Assembly: GCA_030680405.1 (NCBI GenBank)
Contig: JAUXVT010000069.1
Coordinates: 1 to 43,244 of the forward strand
Direction of reading: 5' to 3'
Length of the DNA: 43,244 bases
Origin: Thiobacillus sp.
Lineage (GTDB): Bacteria; Pseudomonadota; Gammaproteobacteria; Burkholderiales; Thiobacillaceae
In this document: piece after piece, positions 7,913-16,070 of the stretch
Layout: every line of letters begins with the position of its first letter
How positions within the stretch are numbered: position 1 is the first letter of the stretch
The notes under the pieces: generated by a model
Told to the model about the DNA's origin: nothing
The model's database searches: none
Seen by the model: only the letters and a program-made list of their open reading frames with translations
Program-made: the position numbers and the translations under genes

Positions 7913-7934
7913 GCCGGAGACTTCGGTCTCCGGC
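7913..7934 (+). promoter_or_regulatory. Stable UUCG-tetraloop hairpin between binding protein and osmC
   Basis: GCCGGAGAC-TTCG-GTCTCCGGC gives a perfect 9-bp stem capped by the very stable UUCG loop. It lies 11 bases after the binding-protein stop and about 50 bases before the OsmC start. No run of T follows, so it is more likely a 3' mRNA stabiliser or partial attenuator, which would raise binding-protein mRNA over its neighbours, than a full terminator. Confidence 0.6.
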
Positions 7935-7984
7935 ATATGACTGCCGATCTGTTTCCGTATATATCTCTATAGAAAGGAGAGGCG

Positions 7985-8392
7985 ATGGGAACGCACTACG
8001 CCACCTGCTCCTGGACATCCACATCGGGATATCAGGCACAAACGCCGTATGGCGAAATCAAGATGTTCGAAGAGGGAGGGCATCGTGCAGTCGAACTGAT
8101 GCTGCTCGCTGCCGCCTCGTGCCTGGATTTTTATCTGGCCGAATATGTGCGTGAGCGAAAACTCCCAGTCTCTCAGCTCCACGTGACTTGCGAGGGCGAG
8201 ATCAGCCAGCATCCCGAGCGGGTGTCTGCGATCAGGACCACGGTCAAAATCAATGGCGAATTGAGCGATCAAGAAGCGAAGAAAATGGTGAGCATGTGCG
8301 AACGCGCGTGCAAGGTAATGAACACCTTTAAGCATCAACCGCAGCTGCATGTCACAATCGAACCGCTAGCCACAGCGCCGTCTAATAAGTAG
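7985..8392 (+). CDS. OsmC/Ohr-family thiol-reactive protein
   Basis: A 135-residue OsmC-like protein. Family members reduce organic hydroperoxides with a pair of cysteines; others of unknown role occur beside sulfur genes. The first Cys is Cys46 in AAASCLDFYL, at the start of the central helix. The second is Cys109 in CERACKVMNTF, where classic members have ACPVSNTL; an extra Cys105 lies nearby. The position between a sulfonate-type importer and a lipoyl protein suggests it handles an imported thiol or sulfur intermediate (inference). AAAGGAGAGG precedes the ATG. The gene to the right begins 29 bases after its stop, so the two are probably co-transcribed. Confidence 0.75.
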   Translation: MGTHYATCSWTSTSGYQAQTPYGEIKMFEEGGHRAVELMLLAAASCLDFYLAEYVRERKLPVSQLHVTCEGEISQHPERVSAIRTTVKINGELSDQEAKKMVSMCERACKVMNTFKHQPQLHVTIEPLATAPSNK

Positions 8393-8421
8393 CGTTTGTT
8401 TGCGAAGCATGGAAGGAAAAA

Positions 8422-8805
8422 ATGACACCTACAGATTGTTTGTATCACAAAGACCACCTATGGGTGAGGCGGGACGGCGAAAACGAGGCATGGATCGGCG
8501 TGACGCATCACGCCCAGGATAGCCTCGGCGAGGTAGTGTATGTCGAGTGCGCCAAAACGGGTACCGAGATCAAACAAGGAATCTCTTTCGGAATCATCGA
8601 ATCGGTAAAAGTCATGTCCGATCTGGTTTCCCCAATCTCGGGGATGGTTCTCTCCGTGAATGACATGGTGTCGACCGACCCCTGCTGCATCAACCGCGAT
8701 GCCTATCAGAAAGGGTGGCTATTGAAAGTAAGGATCGCGGATGTTAGCGAACTGGGCGGGTTGATGACCGCAGAAAACTACGAGCGTCACTTAAGAGGTG
8801 TTTAA
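8422..8805 (+). CDS. GcvH-like lipoyl-carrier protein
   Basis: A 127-residue protein of the glycine-cleavage H family. The lipoylation site is Lys63 in ESVKVMSD, matching ESVKAASD in GcvH, inside the usual barrel (HLWVRRDG, LGEVVYVE, SPISGMVLSVN). No gcvT, gcvP or lpd is nearby and the gene ends a transporter operon, so a role in glycine cleavage is doubtful. Lipoate-binding LbpA proteins of the sulfur-oxidising heterodisulfide-reductase (sHdr) pathway belong to this fold, but no hdr gene is in the window. A carrier for a sulfur or C1-sulfur intermediate is the favoured inference. AAGGAAAAA precedes the ATG. An IS3 relic follows after 100 bases. Confidence 0.75.
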   Translation: MTPTDCLYHKDHLWVRRDGENEAWIGVTHHAQDSLGEVVYVECAKTGTEIKQGISFGIIESVKVMSDLVSPISGMVLSVNDMVSTDPCCINRDAYQKGWLLKVRIADVSELGGLMTAENYERHLRGV

Positions 8806-8904
8806 TAGTCAGTAGGACTTGAAGCAAATCAGGCGTTTTTTTACATGCGCCGGCAAGCCCAAGTTTGACAGCCTGCTAGACACGAGCACAGAGATAAGCT
8901 GTAG

Positions 8905-9534
8905 AAGTTCAGATATTGCACCTTGGGGCTGAACCGGCGCCTGATCGGCAAGAAGCGGCTGCCGCCACGCCAGCCGACTCCGCTGGTGGTGCCTGCGGAA
9001 GTTAATCGCAGCAGGTCGATGGACTTCATGAGCGATGCGCGCTGGTGTGGTCGCAAGTTTCGCGCCTTTAACGTAGCTGATGACTTCAACCGCGAAGTGC
9101 TGGCCATCGAGATCGACCTGAACCTGCCTGCGGCACGGGTAGTACGGGTGCTGGAAAGAATTGCCACCTAGCGTGGCTATCTGGCACGGATACGGATGGA
9201 CAACGGCCCGAAGTTTATTGCTGCCGCCCTGGCGGACTGGGCGCAACGGCATGGGGTTGTGTTGGATTTCATCGAGCTTGGCAGGCCAATGCAGAATGGA
9301 TTTATTGAACGGCTCAACCGAAGCTACCGGGAAGCTGTGTTGTATATGGATGTGTTCAAAACCCTGACTGAAGTCAGGGAGCGGGCAGAAATATGGATTG
9401 CGGATTACAACGAAGTTTTACCGCACGACTCACTTGGCGATTTAACCCCCGTCAAGTACCGCGTGCTCCGCCAACCCGAAACTTCTAACAATGAATGGCC
9501 CAGCTTGGGGGAAGTTGGGGAAGTTTACGACTAG
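8905..9534 (+). pseudogene. IS3-family OrfB transposase, 5'-truncated with amber stop
   Basis: An rve-type integrase domain of the IS3 family. Blocks in order are GLNRRLIGKKRLPPRQP, MDFMSDARWCGRKF (first catalytic Asp), IRMDNGPKF (second Asp) and GRPMQNGFIERLNRSYRE (catalytic Glu), ending EVLPHDSLGDLTPVKYRVL. The N-terminal part and OrfA are missing, and a TAG at 9169-9171 replaces the Trp codon of the usual RIAAWRGY. It is therefore dead. Its tail is closely similar to the fragment at 2652-2744 on the other strand, so related IS3 relics bracket the ABC cassette in inverted orientation. Confidence 0.82.
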
Positions 9535-9569
9535 CATCAATGCTTGGGGAAAAAGCTTCCTGCGTGATG

Positions 9570-9937
9570 CTTGTCTTTTCACATTCGCCGTTGCTGTCCT
9601 TGAATGTCAATGTATAGGCACCCCGTCGTTCGCTTTTATCTGTGTCTTGAGGCCGATTAATATGACATACAGTCCGCCTGGCTCCAAACTGACCTTTTGC
9701 CTTTTGGCAGTTCGATCGGTTCAACCTCACTCATTTCCTCTGCAGCGGGCGTAACGCCAGCGATTACCCCATATCCTTGTTGGAAGTGATGTCCATGAAT
9801 GCGCCAGCCGCACTCTGCCCGGGTACTGTGGACCGCACCCAGGCGTTTTTAACTTTGACATCGTCGGCCTGGGACATAGCCTGAAATTCAAGGACGGCGA
9901 GCACGAGAACAACAAGGGAATGAATTTGTGTACGTAT
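9570..9937 (-). pseudogene. PCu(A)C-type periplasmic copper chaperone, multiply broken
   Basis: Minus-strand pieces in three frames rebuild a PCu(A)C protein: a signal-like HSLVVLVLAVLEFQAM, then DDVKVKNAWVRSTVPGQ and GAFMDITSNK, a TAA at 9764-9766, then EEMSEVEPIELPKGK, LEPGGLYVILIGLKTQIK and TLTFKDSNGE. There are at least two frameshifts. The copper-binding His/Met residues are gone: the central HEM segment appears deleted, and the usual GGLHVMLIGLK reads GGLYVILIGLK. The start codon position holds ATA (9937). Such proteins deliver copper to cytochrome oxidase. The gene decayed next to the IS3 relic. It accounts for most of the otherwise gene-free stretch 9535-9965. Confidence 0.62.
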
Positions 9938-9965
9938 GACGGTGTTCCTACAGCTGAAATAGTTC

Positions 9966-10793
9966 TCAGTATTCAGCGCCCAAAGTCTGCAAGACTTTCA
10001 AAGCGTCCACTGTCGCCGCGACGTCGTGGACGCGCACGATCGCAGCACCTTTCATGACTGCCAGCATGGCCGCCGTGACGCTGGCGGCTAGCCGCTCCGG
10101 CACTGGCCGGCCGGTCAACACCCCAAACAATGATTTGCGCGATATTCCCACCAGCGTCGGCGCTACCTGGGTGAAGCGTCTCAAATCACGAAACAAGGCG
10201 ATGTTGTGCGCGGGGGTCTTGCCAAATCCGAAGCCGGGATCCCATACCAGGCGTTCACGGGCGATGCCTGCGTTCCGCGCCGCCTCGAGGCGGGCGTGCA
10301 AATATTCCTGCACCTCTGACATCACATCGCCGTATCGCGGTTCCTGCTGCATGGTTTGGGGTGTGCCCTGCATGTGCATCAGGCAGACGCCACAGTGAGA
10401 GGCCGCTACCGTATCCAGCGCACCGGGTGCGCGCAAGGCATTGACGTCATTGACCATATCAGCTCCTGCCGCCAACGCGGCGGCCATGACCGACGTCTTC
10501 ATGGTGTCGATCGACAGCGCGACGCCACAGTCGCGCAGGCCGGCGAGCACCGGCAGCACCCGTCTTAATTCCTCTTCGGCTTCCACCGGCGTGGCGCCGG
10601 GGCGGGTCGACTCCCCGCCGATATCGAGGATGTCTGCACCCTCATCACGCAGGCGCAATCCATGTTCGATGGCGCGCTCGCTGGCAGCGAAATGGCTGCC
10701 ATCGGAAAACGAATCCGGTGTCACATTGACGATGCCCATGACCAGGGGATTTTCCAGGGTAAAGTGGAATCGGCCGCAAACGAAAGAGCTCAT
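9966..10793 (-). CDS. folP: Dihydropteroate synthase family protein in the fhc operon
   Basis: A 275-residue TIM-barrel DHPS joining a pterin pyrophosphate to an aromatic amine. All canonical blocks are present: MGIVNVTPDSFSDGS, LDIGGESTRPGATPVE, LSIDTMK, NDVNAL, CLMHMQGTPQTM, DPGFGFGKT and LVGISRKSLFG. Its ATG overlaps the stop of the preceding phosphatase gene (ATGA), and that gene overlaps fhcC likewise, so it belongs to the fhc operon. Housekeeping folP in betaproteobacteria usually sits by ftsH and glmM. A copy here may use ribofuranosylaminobenzene 5'-phosphate (the MptG product) in place of p-aminobenzoate for methanopterin; this is inference, since the motifs are those of ordinary FolP. 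Confidence 0.85.
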   Translation of the reverse strand: MSSFVCGRFHFTLENPLVMGIVNVTPDSFSDGSHFAASERAIEHGLRLRDEGADILDIGGESTRPGATPVEAEEELRRVLPVLAGLRDCGVALSIDTMKTSVMAAALAAGADMVNDVNALRAPGALDTVAASHCGVCLMHMQGTPQTMQQEPRYGDVMSEVQEYLHARLEAARNAGIARERLVWDPGFGFGKTPAHNIALFRDLRRFTQVAPTLVGISRKSLFGVLTGRPVPERLAASVTAAMLAVMKGAAIVRVHDVAATVDALKVLQTLGAEY

Positions 10794-11329
10794 CTCAATT
10801 CAAATTCCAGTACTTCGCAGTTATCCACCCATACCTCCCACATCTCAGGCAAGCTCAAGTTCTGAAAATGGCCCGTTACGGCCTGGAGCACTTCATGATG
10901 CGTCACCACCAACACCGCCTGTTCGTCAACATGGGCAATATCTGCCAGAAAGGCATGTACTCGCGCCACCATTTCCAGGTAGGACTCGCCCCTTGGCGCT
11001 TTCCACGAAAATGGGTCGGGTGCGCTCCTCATGGCGCTCATATATTGAGCCACCGGCAAACCCTCAAAACCAGTATTGCGGTCATCGAGCCGCGCATCAA
11101 CGTGGATATCGGCACAGTGGCTTGCAATGGCTATCGCCGCCGTTTCCTGGGCACGCTGGAGGCGTGATACATACACCCGCCGGATTGGCAGGTCACGCAG
11201 ACGTTTAGCGGCAGCTTCAGCCTGACGCCGGCCCTCCGGCGTCAGCGCCACCGGCACGGCGGGATTGGCGTTGCACAGACCGCTCAGGTTGTACTCGGAC
11301 TCGCCGTGCCGCAGACACACCAGTCTCAT
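10790..11329 (-). CDS. Histidine phosphatase family protein (CobC-like)
   Basis: A 179-residue member of the phosphoglycerate mutase-like superfamily. The catalytic RHG motif is at residues 7-9 (CLRHGESEYN), with a supporting SRLQRAQETA block and the second histidine in VVTHHEVLQ. It looks closest to alpha-ribazole phosphatase (CobC), which removes a 5'-phosphate from a ribofuranosyl aromatic compound. It lies between fhcC and folP with 4-base overlaps on both sides. Methanopterin synthesis needs a comparable dephosphorylation of a ribofuranosyl-aminobenzene intermediate, so it could supply that step (inference). A stand-alone cobalamin role is less likely because no cob genes are near. Confidence 0.75.
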   Translation of the reverse strand: MRLVCLRHGESEYNLSGLCNANPAVPVALTPEGRRQAEAAAKRLRDLPIRRVYVSRLQRAQETAAIAIASHCADIHVDARLDDRNTGFEGLPVAQYMSAMRSAPDPFSWKAPRGESYLEMVARVHAFLADIAHVDEQAVLVVTHHEVLQAVTGHFQNLSLPEMWEVWVDNCEVLEFELR

Positions 11330-12126
11330 ACCAATACCAGGATTTCCCCTTTGCCGCCGAAGGCCAGATCACCCATGTAACGGCGCGCGCTCGACACAGG
11401 GGGAAACACACCAGGCAGGATACTTTCAGCGTGGCGGTGTAGCAATCCAAGATAGGATAGTTCGACCACGCCGGCATCATTGAAGGTCGCCGGTATGGAT
11501 TCCGGCATTCGCCCCAGGATCAGGCTGCCCCGTCGTAAACCAAAACCAGACAAGCCGCCGCAACCGCCCGCCACCACGATGGTACCAGCTAGTAGACGAG
11601 CGCCGCAGGCGTCACCTGCCTTGCCACGCACGAGGATCAGGCCGCGCCGCATGCGGTCGCCGAGTCGGTCGCCGGCATCGCCATCCACTGCTACCACACC
11701 GCCCGCCATCCCGGTACGGTCACCGACCAGCGCAGCGCCGAGCCAGTCGCCGGCATTGCCATGGATCCGTAGCAGGCCGCCTTTCATGCCATTGGCAACG
11801 TAATCGCCAGCATCACCCTGTATTTCGAGTTTGCCGCCGCGCAAGTCCTGGCCGACGTAATGACCGGCCAGTCCCTCGACGCGCAGCGTGCCGGCAGTCA
11901 TGCCCTTTCCCAAGCAATCGAGACGGTCGCAATCGGTGCGGATCACCAACACGTCGCCCTCGCCCGGCGCCACTTCGAACAAGTCACCCAAGGCCACTGG
12001 ATTACCGTCTACGCGCAGGAACTGCGCGGTAATGTCACTCGCGGCGCGGCCGGCCAGGGTCTCCGGCAGCACGCCGGTCATGTCGACGCGGCCGTCTGGC
12101 GCGGTGCGCAAGGTCAGAGTAATCAC
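11326..12126 (-). CDS. fhcC: Formyltransferase/hydrolase complex subunit C
   Basis: A 266-residue protein homologous to formylmethanofuran dehydrogenase subunit C (FwdC/FmdC). In bacteria it belongs to the cytoplasmic FhcABCD complex, which turns formyl-H4MPT into formate by way of methylofuran. The middle is a right-handed beta-helix made of repeated G-D-A/G-x(3)-G units (GDAGDYVANGMKGGLLRIHG, GNAGDWLGAALVG, GDAGDRLGDRMRRG). It starts with GTG at 12126, overlapping the fhcD stop as GTGA, and its own stop overlaps the phosphatase start. Length and repeats are complete. Confidence 0.93.
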   Translation of the reverse strand: MITLTLRTAPDGRVDMTGVLPETLAGRAASDITAQFLRVDGNPVALGDLFEVAPGEGDVLVIRTDCDRLDCLGKGMTAGTLRVEGLAGHYVGQDLRGGKLEIQGDAGDYVANGMKGGLLRIHGNAGDWLGAALVGDRTGMAGGVVAVDGDAGDRLGDRMRRGLILVRGKAGDACGARLLAGTIVVAGGCGGLSGFGLRRGSLILGRMPESIPATFNDAGVVELSYLGLLHRHAESILPGVFPPVSSARRYMGDLAFGGKGEILVLV

Positions 12127-13019
12127 GCCAGGATCTCCCGCAATCGATAATGGAATTGGCCGAGCCTGCCCCCATAGTTGCCGGCTGACAGGCGCACGAT
12201 GCCACCCGCTGCGCCGATGGCGCAGACCGCGTCCAGGCCGGCCTTCATGGCCACGCGCATGCTTGCGTCGGTGACCGCGTCGATGACGATCTCCAGCACA
12301 GCTTCCACTTCCGGGCCCAACTCTGATTTAGCCACGCCGCGCAGTGTGGGACAGAAGGCTTCGTTGGTGGATGCTGGCAGCGCCTTATACTTGGAACCTA
12401 TCTTTGAACCGGAGCGCGCCACGCCACCGGGGAACGGCGCGATGGCGCCAGGCACCCGGGCGATGGCCGCCACCGCCGCCTCGCAGGCGGCCAGTGCTTT
12501 ACCTCGCGAACGCGCCAGAACCAGAAAGTTGCCGCCACCGACCGAACGTAACAGGCCGGTGGATTCCTCGGCCAAGAACTCTCCGTCCATCACCGGTATT
12601 CTCCAATATCGCCTGCCGGCGATGACCTTGGACATCTGCCAGCCGTCGCCGAAATAGCGCAGGTTTTTGCCTAGGGGCAGCGATTCCTCGCCGTCGCAGC
12701 CAGCGAATACGGCGGTGGTGGGACAGGTCAGCACGCACTGGCCGACACGGCGTTCCAGCTGCTTGGCCAGTTCCTTGGTGGAAACTGCGAACAGCAGACC
12801 GGCCACGCCTGGGCGTCCGTCGGGGGTTTCCTCCGAGGACAGTTCGCGCTCGATGCCCGCCTCGCAACCGCAGGCAATCACCGAGGTGGCGAATCCAAAG
12901 GCGGCATTCGCGGCGTGTTTCGCCCAAGTCATGCTGTCCGCGGTAATGACAATGCGGGTCGCCTTCATACCGAAGGCCTCAGCGTAGGTGTCGTCGATGA
13001 GGACGCCGTTGATGATCAT
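12123..13019 (-). CDS. fhcD: Formylmethanofuran:H4MPT formyltransferase subunit D
   Basis: A 298-residue formyltransferase (Ftr homologue) that moves the formyl group from formyl-H4MPT to methylofuran within the Fhc complex. It begins MIINGVLIDDTYAEAFGMK, the normal family start, behind GGGGAGG; an in-frame start at 13037 would lie before this ribosome site. Conserved stretches include FGFATSVIACGCEAGIE, GRPGVAGLLFAV and TPNEAF-like STNEAFCPTLR. The ATG overlaps the fhcA stop (ATGA) and the stop overlaps the fhcC GTG, giving strict stoichiometric coupling. Confidence 0.95.
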   Translation of the reverse strand: MIINGVLIDDTYAEAFGMKATRIVITADSMTWAKHAANAAFGFATSVIACGCEAGIERELSSEETPDGRPGVAGLLFAVSTKELAKQLERRVGQCVLTCPTTAVFAGCDGEESLPLGKNLRYFGDGWQMSKVIAGRRYWRIPVMDGEFLAEESTGLLRSVGGGNFLVLARSRGKALAACEAAVAAIARVPGAIAPFPGGVARSGSKIGSKYKALPASTNEAFCPTLRGVAKSELGPEVEAVLEIVIDAVTDASMRVAMKAGLDAVCAIGAAGGIVRLSAGNYGGRLGQFHYRLREILA

Positions 13020-14680
13020 GACGACCTCCCCTTGCACTTGTGGGGAATCAGCTTGCTAGCGCCGCAGGTGCAGACCTCTTCGTCGCTCACGCGGATGTGT
13101 TCCATCTTTACGGTCATGTAGCGGTCGAAATAGTCCTTCAGGGGTTTCTCGATGCCCTTGTCATACTCGGGCTTCACCGCGTGCAGCGCGCCGTTGACCA
13201 CTTTCACCACGCGGCCGTCGCGCACGATCAGTTCGCCGTCCTTGAACACGTATTCCGGCTTGGCGAACATGGCTTCGCGGTCGGGATCGTCACGATAGAC
13301 CACGATGTCGGCGGCTGCGCCCTCGCCCAAGTGGCCGCGATCCGCGAGGCCCAGTGAGCGGGCCGGCCCGGCGCGGGTCATGATGGCAATGTCGTACAGG
13401 CTGTATTCCCGCTCCATGCCGCGCAACTGGCTGTGGGCGGCGGCTTCAGGATTGATTTCGTCAAGCTTGCTGTTGCGGAAGCTCCGGTCCATCAGCAACC
13501 GTATCAGGTGCGGGTAGCTTGTGAAGGGCGCGCCGTTGGGATGGTCGGTGGTCAGGAAGATGCGCCAGGGGTCAGTCACGCGCAAAAACAACTCCAGACC
13601 GATAGCCCATTGCAGCGCGTTGACGAAGTTTTTGTCCCTGTACTTGAACGGCACCACACCGCAGCCGGCGTCGCATTCGATGTCCATCACCACCCATTTA
13701 TCCGGGCTGGCAAGACGATGGTTGCGGTGCTGTGCCATGTTGTCACCGGAGGCGGTAACGGTCTGGCCGAACAATATCTGCCCCACGTCGGCCGACACAT
13801 TGGTCATGCGGTTGATGGCGTCGGCGATGCGCTCTGCTTCCGAGGAGAACTTACGTTCCCCTTCCGTGCCGTAGCTGTGGAACTGGATGTGGGTCAGGTG
13901 AATGGGCAGCCCCTCGGCCGCCGCCATGGTGGCCAGAGTGGTGTCAGCGTTGCCGGGAATGCCCAGATTACTAGCGTGCACGTGCAACGGGTGGGCCACG
14001 CCCAGGTCGTGCACGGCGCAAGCGAGGGCTCGGATGACCTGCCTGGGCGTGACGCGATAATACGGATGCGCCTCGTCCAGATCGAGGTTGCGAGCGTTGA
14101 ACTTGAAGGCGGAGATGCCGCCCGGGTTCACCACCTTGATCGCCATCGCCTGGCTGGCATCCATGGTCCAGCCAACGTAGTCGTTGATCAGGCGCTGATC
14201 GGCGCCGGAGGACAGCAGGCGCAGGAAGAAATCGTCGCTGCCCAGCATGGCGTAAGCGCCCTTGTCCACCATGGGAATGTCGCCCATCTCTAGGTGGGCA
14301 TGGCGCGCGTTGGAGGGCAGCATGGCTGGCTCGAAGCAGGCGGTGTAGCCCATCTCGGCGTAGCGGTAGCCGGTGGTCCAGGTGGACGGAGCGGCGTGGC
14401 CGCAGCCGGCATGCATACCCCCCATGGCGGGCACCGGATCGGCACGGTGGTCCTCCGGCAGCAGGGCGCGGGCGATATTCATCTTGCCGCCGCCGATGTG
14501 GGTGTGCAGGTCGATGGCGCCAGCCATCACTACCCGACCGGCAAAGTCGATTTCGTCATCGACCCTCGCATCCGGCCCCGGCGCGGCGACGATACGGCCA
14601 TCCTCGACGTAAAGATCGCGGATCTGGCCGTCGAGGCCATGGGCGGGGTCGTAAACCCGGCCGTTCTTAAGCCGCAGCAT
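13016..14680 (-). CDS. fhcA: Formyltransferase/hydrolase complex subunit A
   Basis: A 554-residue amidohydrolase-fold protein, the hydrolase that splits formylmethylofuran to formate. The metal-binding block DLHTHIGGGKMNIARALLP lies near residue 60; histidines of HVHASNLG and HLTHIQFH and the Asp of FLTTDHPNGAPF complete the expected dinuclear zinc site. The C-terminus carries a Cys pair (CTCG) and HKC. Its start overlaps the fhcB end by 14 bases. It corresponds to FwdA/FmdA of methanogens running in the reverse direction. Length is normal. Confidence 0.95.
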   Translation of the reverse strand: MLRLKNGRVYDPAHGLDGQIRDLYVEDGRIVAAPGPDARVDDEIDFAGRVVMAGAIDLHTHIGGGKMNIARALLPEDHRADPVPAMGGMHAGCGHAAPSTWTTGYRYAEMGYTACFEPAMLPSNARHAHLEMGDIPMVDKGAYAMLGSDDFFLRLLSSGADQRLINDYVGWTMDASQAMAIKVVNPGGISAFKFNARNLDLDEAHPYYRVTPRQVIRALACAVHDLGVAHPLHVHASNLGIPGNADTTLATMAAAEGLPIHLTHIQFHSYGTEGERKFSSEAERIADAINRMTNVSADVGQILFGQTVTASGDNMAQHRNHRLASPDKWVVMDIECDAGCGVVPFKYRDKNFVNALQWAIGLELFLRVTDPWRIFLTTDHPNGAPFTSYPHLIRLLMDRSFRNSKLDEINPEAAAHSQLRGMEREYSLYDIAIMTRAGPARSLGLADRGHLGEGAAADIVVYRDDPDREAMFAKPEYVFKDGELIVRDGRVVKVVNGALHAVKPEYDKGIEKPLKDYFDRYMTVKMEHIRVSDEEVCTCGASKLIPHKCKGRSS

Positions 14681-15914
14681 GATTCATCACCTCTTGAATG
14701 GCGGCGATGGCCTGGGCCACGCTGGGCATCCCGGAGGGTGCCGGCGCTTGCAAAGGCAGTGCCACCACTGCGTCCATGCGATGCAGGAAGCCGGTGTGCT
14801 GCACGCCGGGCACGGCGACCGGGATAAAGACATCCGGCGCCTGGGTGAAAGTCATGTCGGCACGTCCCAAAACAACGGTCGGGCAATTCGCCTTGGGTGG
14901 TGTGCGTTCGGGATCGAACGCCGATATCCACACCAGTGCGTCCACCTCGCGTTTTCCCAGCAAGCGTTCGGCGCCGAACAGCTGCGGCTCATAGCGCGGG
15001 CCGCTGGCTTCGAACGCGGTCCGCAGCGGATAGCCTGTCTGCCAAGTGCAGACCTGCGCGGCCGAGGTGTCGCCATCATTGCCTCCCAAGGGCAGGCCTG
15101 ACCAGCGGGTGGTGCGATTGAGACCCTTGATCAGATTCACCATAGCCTGGATAGTGAGATCTGCGTTGGGGAAATCCAGCTCCGCCGCATTCCAGACCAG
15201 CACGCCATAGCGAGCAGTAAGCAAGTCCGCCAGCAACGCATCGACTTGCTCAATTGACATACCCGAAACGGTGGCGGCATCTTGTGGATGCCCGTCCATA
15301 CGTGCGCGCAAGACAGCAAACAACTCACCCAGGTGATTTTCCTGTACTGGAATAGCGACGACGGATTGGCCCCGAATGGATGGGATTGAAGAGATATCCC
15401 CCCCCAGAACAATTACTCTCCGAGACAACTCACCAAACTGAGATTCGGGAGCAAGGCAGCGCTCGAAGAAACGCGGAAAACGTGAGGCAACGGTACCAGC
15501 AAGCACGATCAGGTCGGCACGATTGCGCACCTCGGACAGGGTGGTGTTCATCCAACCCCCATCCTGGAAAGCCAACCAGTTACGGAACTGGACGATGCCA
15601 TTCATGTGATCGACCACGCCACCGGTCTTTTCCGCCAAGGCCAGGGCAGCGCGATGGCCGGTGACGTCGCAGGCTAGACCGCCCACCAGGGGGCGGCGCG
15701 AAGCTGCCAGAATGGCAGCCGCTGATCGATATGCCTCATCCAGGCTTGCTGGAAGGCCAGCGATCATGGCCTGGCCATGATTCGGGACAACAAACAACCG
15801 CGAAGCACGAGAACAAGCCGAGCCTTCGAGTTGCAGAGAATCACCATCACGCACGACACTCAGATCGTCACAAAGCAAGCCACAAAAGGGACAACACGTT
15901 AAGGAATTGGACAC
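14667..15914 (-). CDS. fhcB: Formyltransferase/hydrolase complex subunit B
   Basis: A 415-residue homologue of the molybdopterin subunit FwdB of formylmethanofuran dehydrogenase. The bacterial FhcB lacks redox activity and serves as a structural partner of FhcA. The N-terminus reads CCPFCGLLCDDLSVV, keeping several cysteines. ATG starts are absent: GTG at 15914 (VSNSLTCCPFCG) gives the best fit to the family, and TTG at 15947 is the alternative; neither has a clear ribosome site, so initiation may be weak. It heads the fhcBADC-phosphatase-folP operon and is divergent from mptG across a 298-base control region. Confidence 0.9.
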   Translation of the reverse strand: MSNSLTCCPFCGLLCDDLSVVRDGDSLQLEGSACSRASRLFVVPNHGQAMIAGLPASLDEAYRSAAAILAASRRPLVGGLACDVTGHRAALALAEKTGGVVDHMNGIVQFRNWLAFQDGGWMNTTLSEVRNRADLIVLAGTVASRFPRFFERCLAPESQFGELSRRVIVLGGDISSIPSIRGQSVVAIPVQENHLGELFAVLRARMDGHPQDAATVSGMSIEQVDALLADLLTARYGVLVWNAAELDFPNADLTIQAMVNLIKGLNRTTRWSGLPLGGNDGDTSAAQVCTWQTGYPLRTAFEASGPRYEPQLFGAERLLGKREVDALVWISAFDPERTPPKANCPTVVLGRADMTFTQAPDVFIPVAVPGVQHTGFLHRMDAVVALPLQAPAPSGMPSVAQAIAAIQEVMNHAAA

Positions 15915-16070
15915 TGAAATCAAGAGCCGGAAAAGACTAAAGTCCAAGGCATTCAGCAGGATTCATGCCATACACCCTTTACCGCCAATATTGTCTGGCC
16001 AATCAAGCAGCTTCCTTGCGCTTGCCACCTGGTTCATGGACAACGAATGTAACGCGTCCGATGCGTGCGA

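Noticed and set aside
8422..8805. Glycine cleavage system H protein in its normal role
   Set aside because: The fold and lipoyl site fit, but no gcvT, gcvP or lpd is near and it ends an importer operon; kept as GcvH-like with role open.
13433..14293. A 286-codon open frame on the plus strand opposite fhcA
   Set aside because: Antisense shadow of a well conserved gene; no motif.
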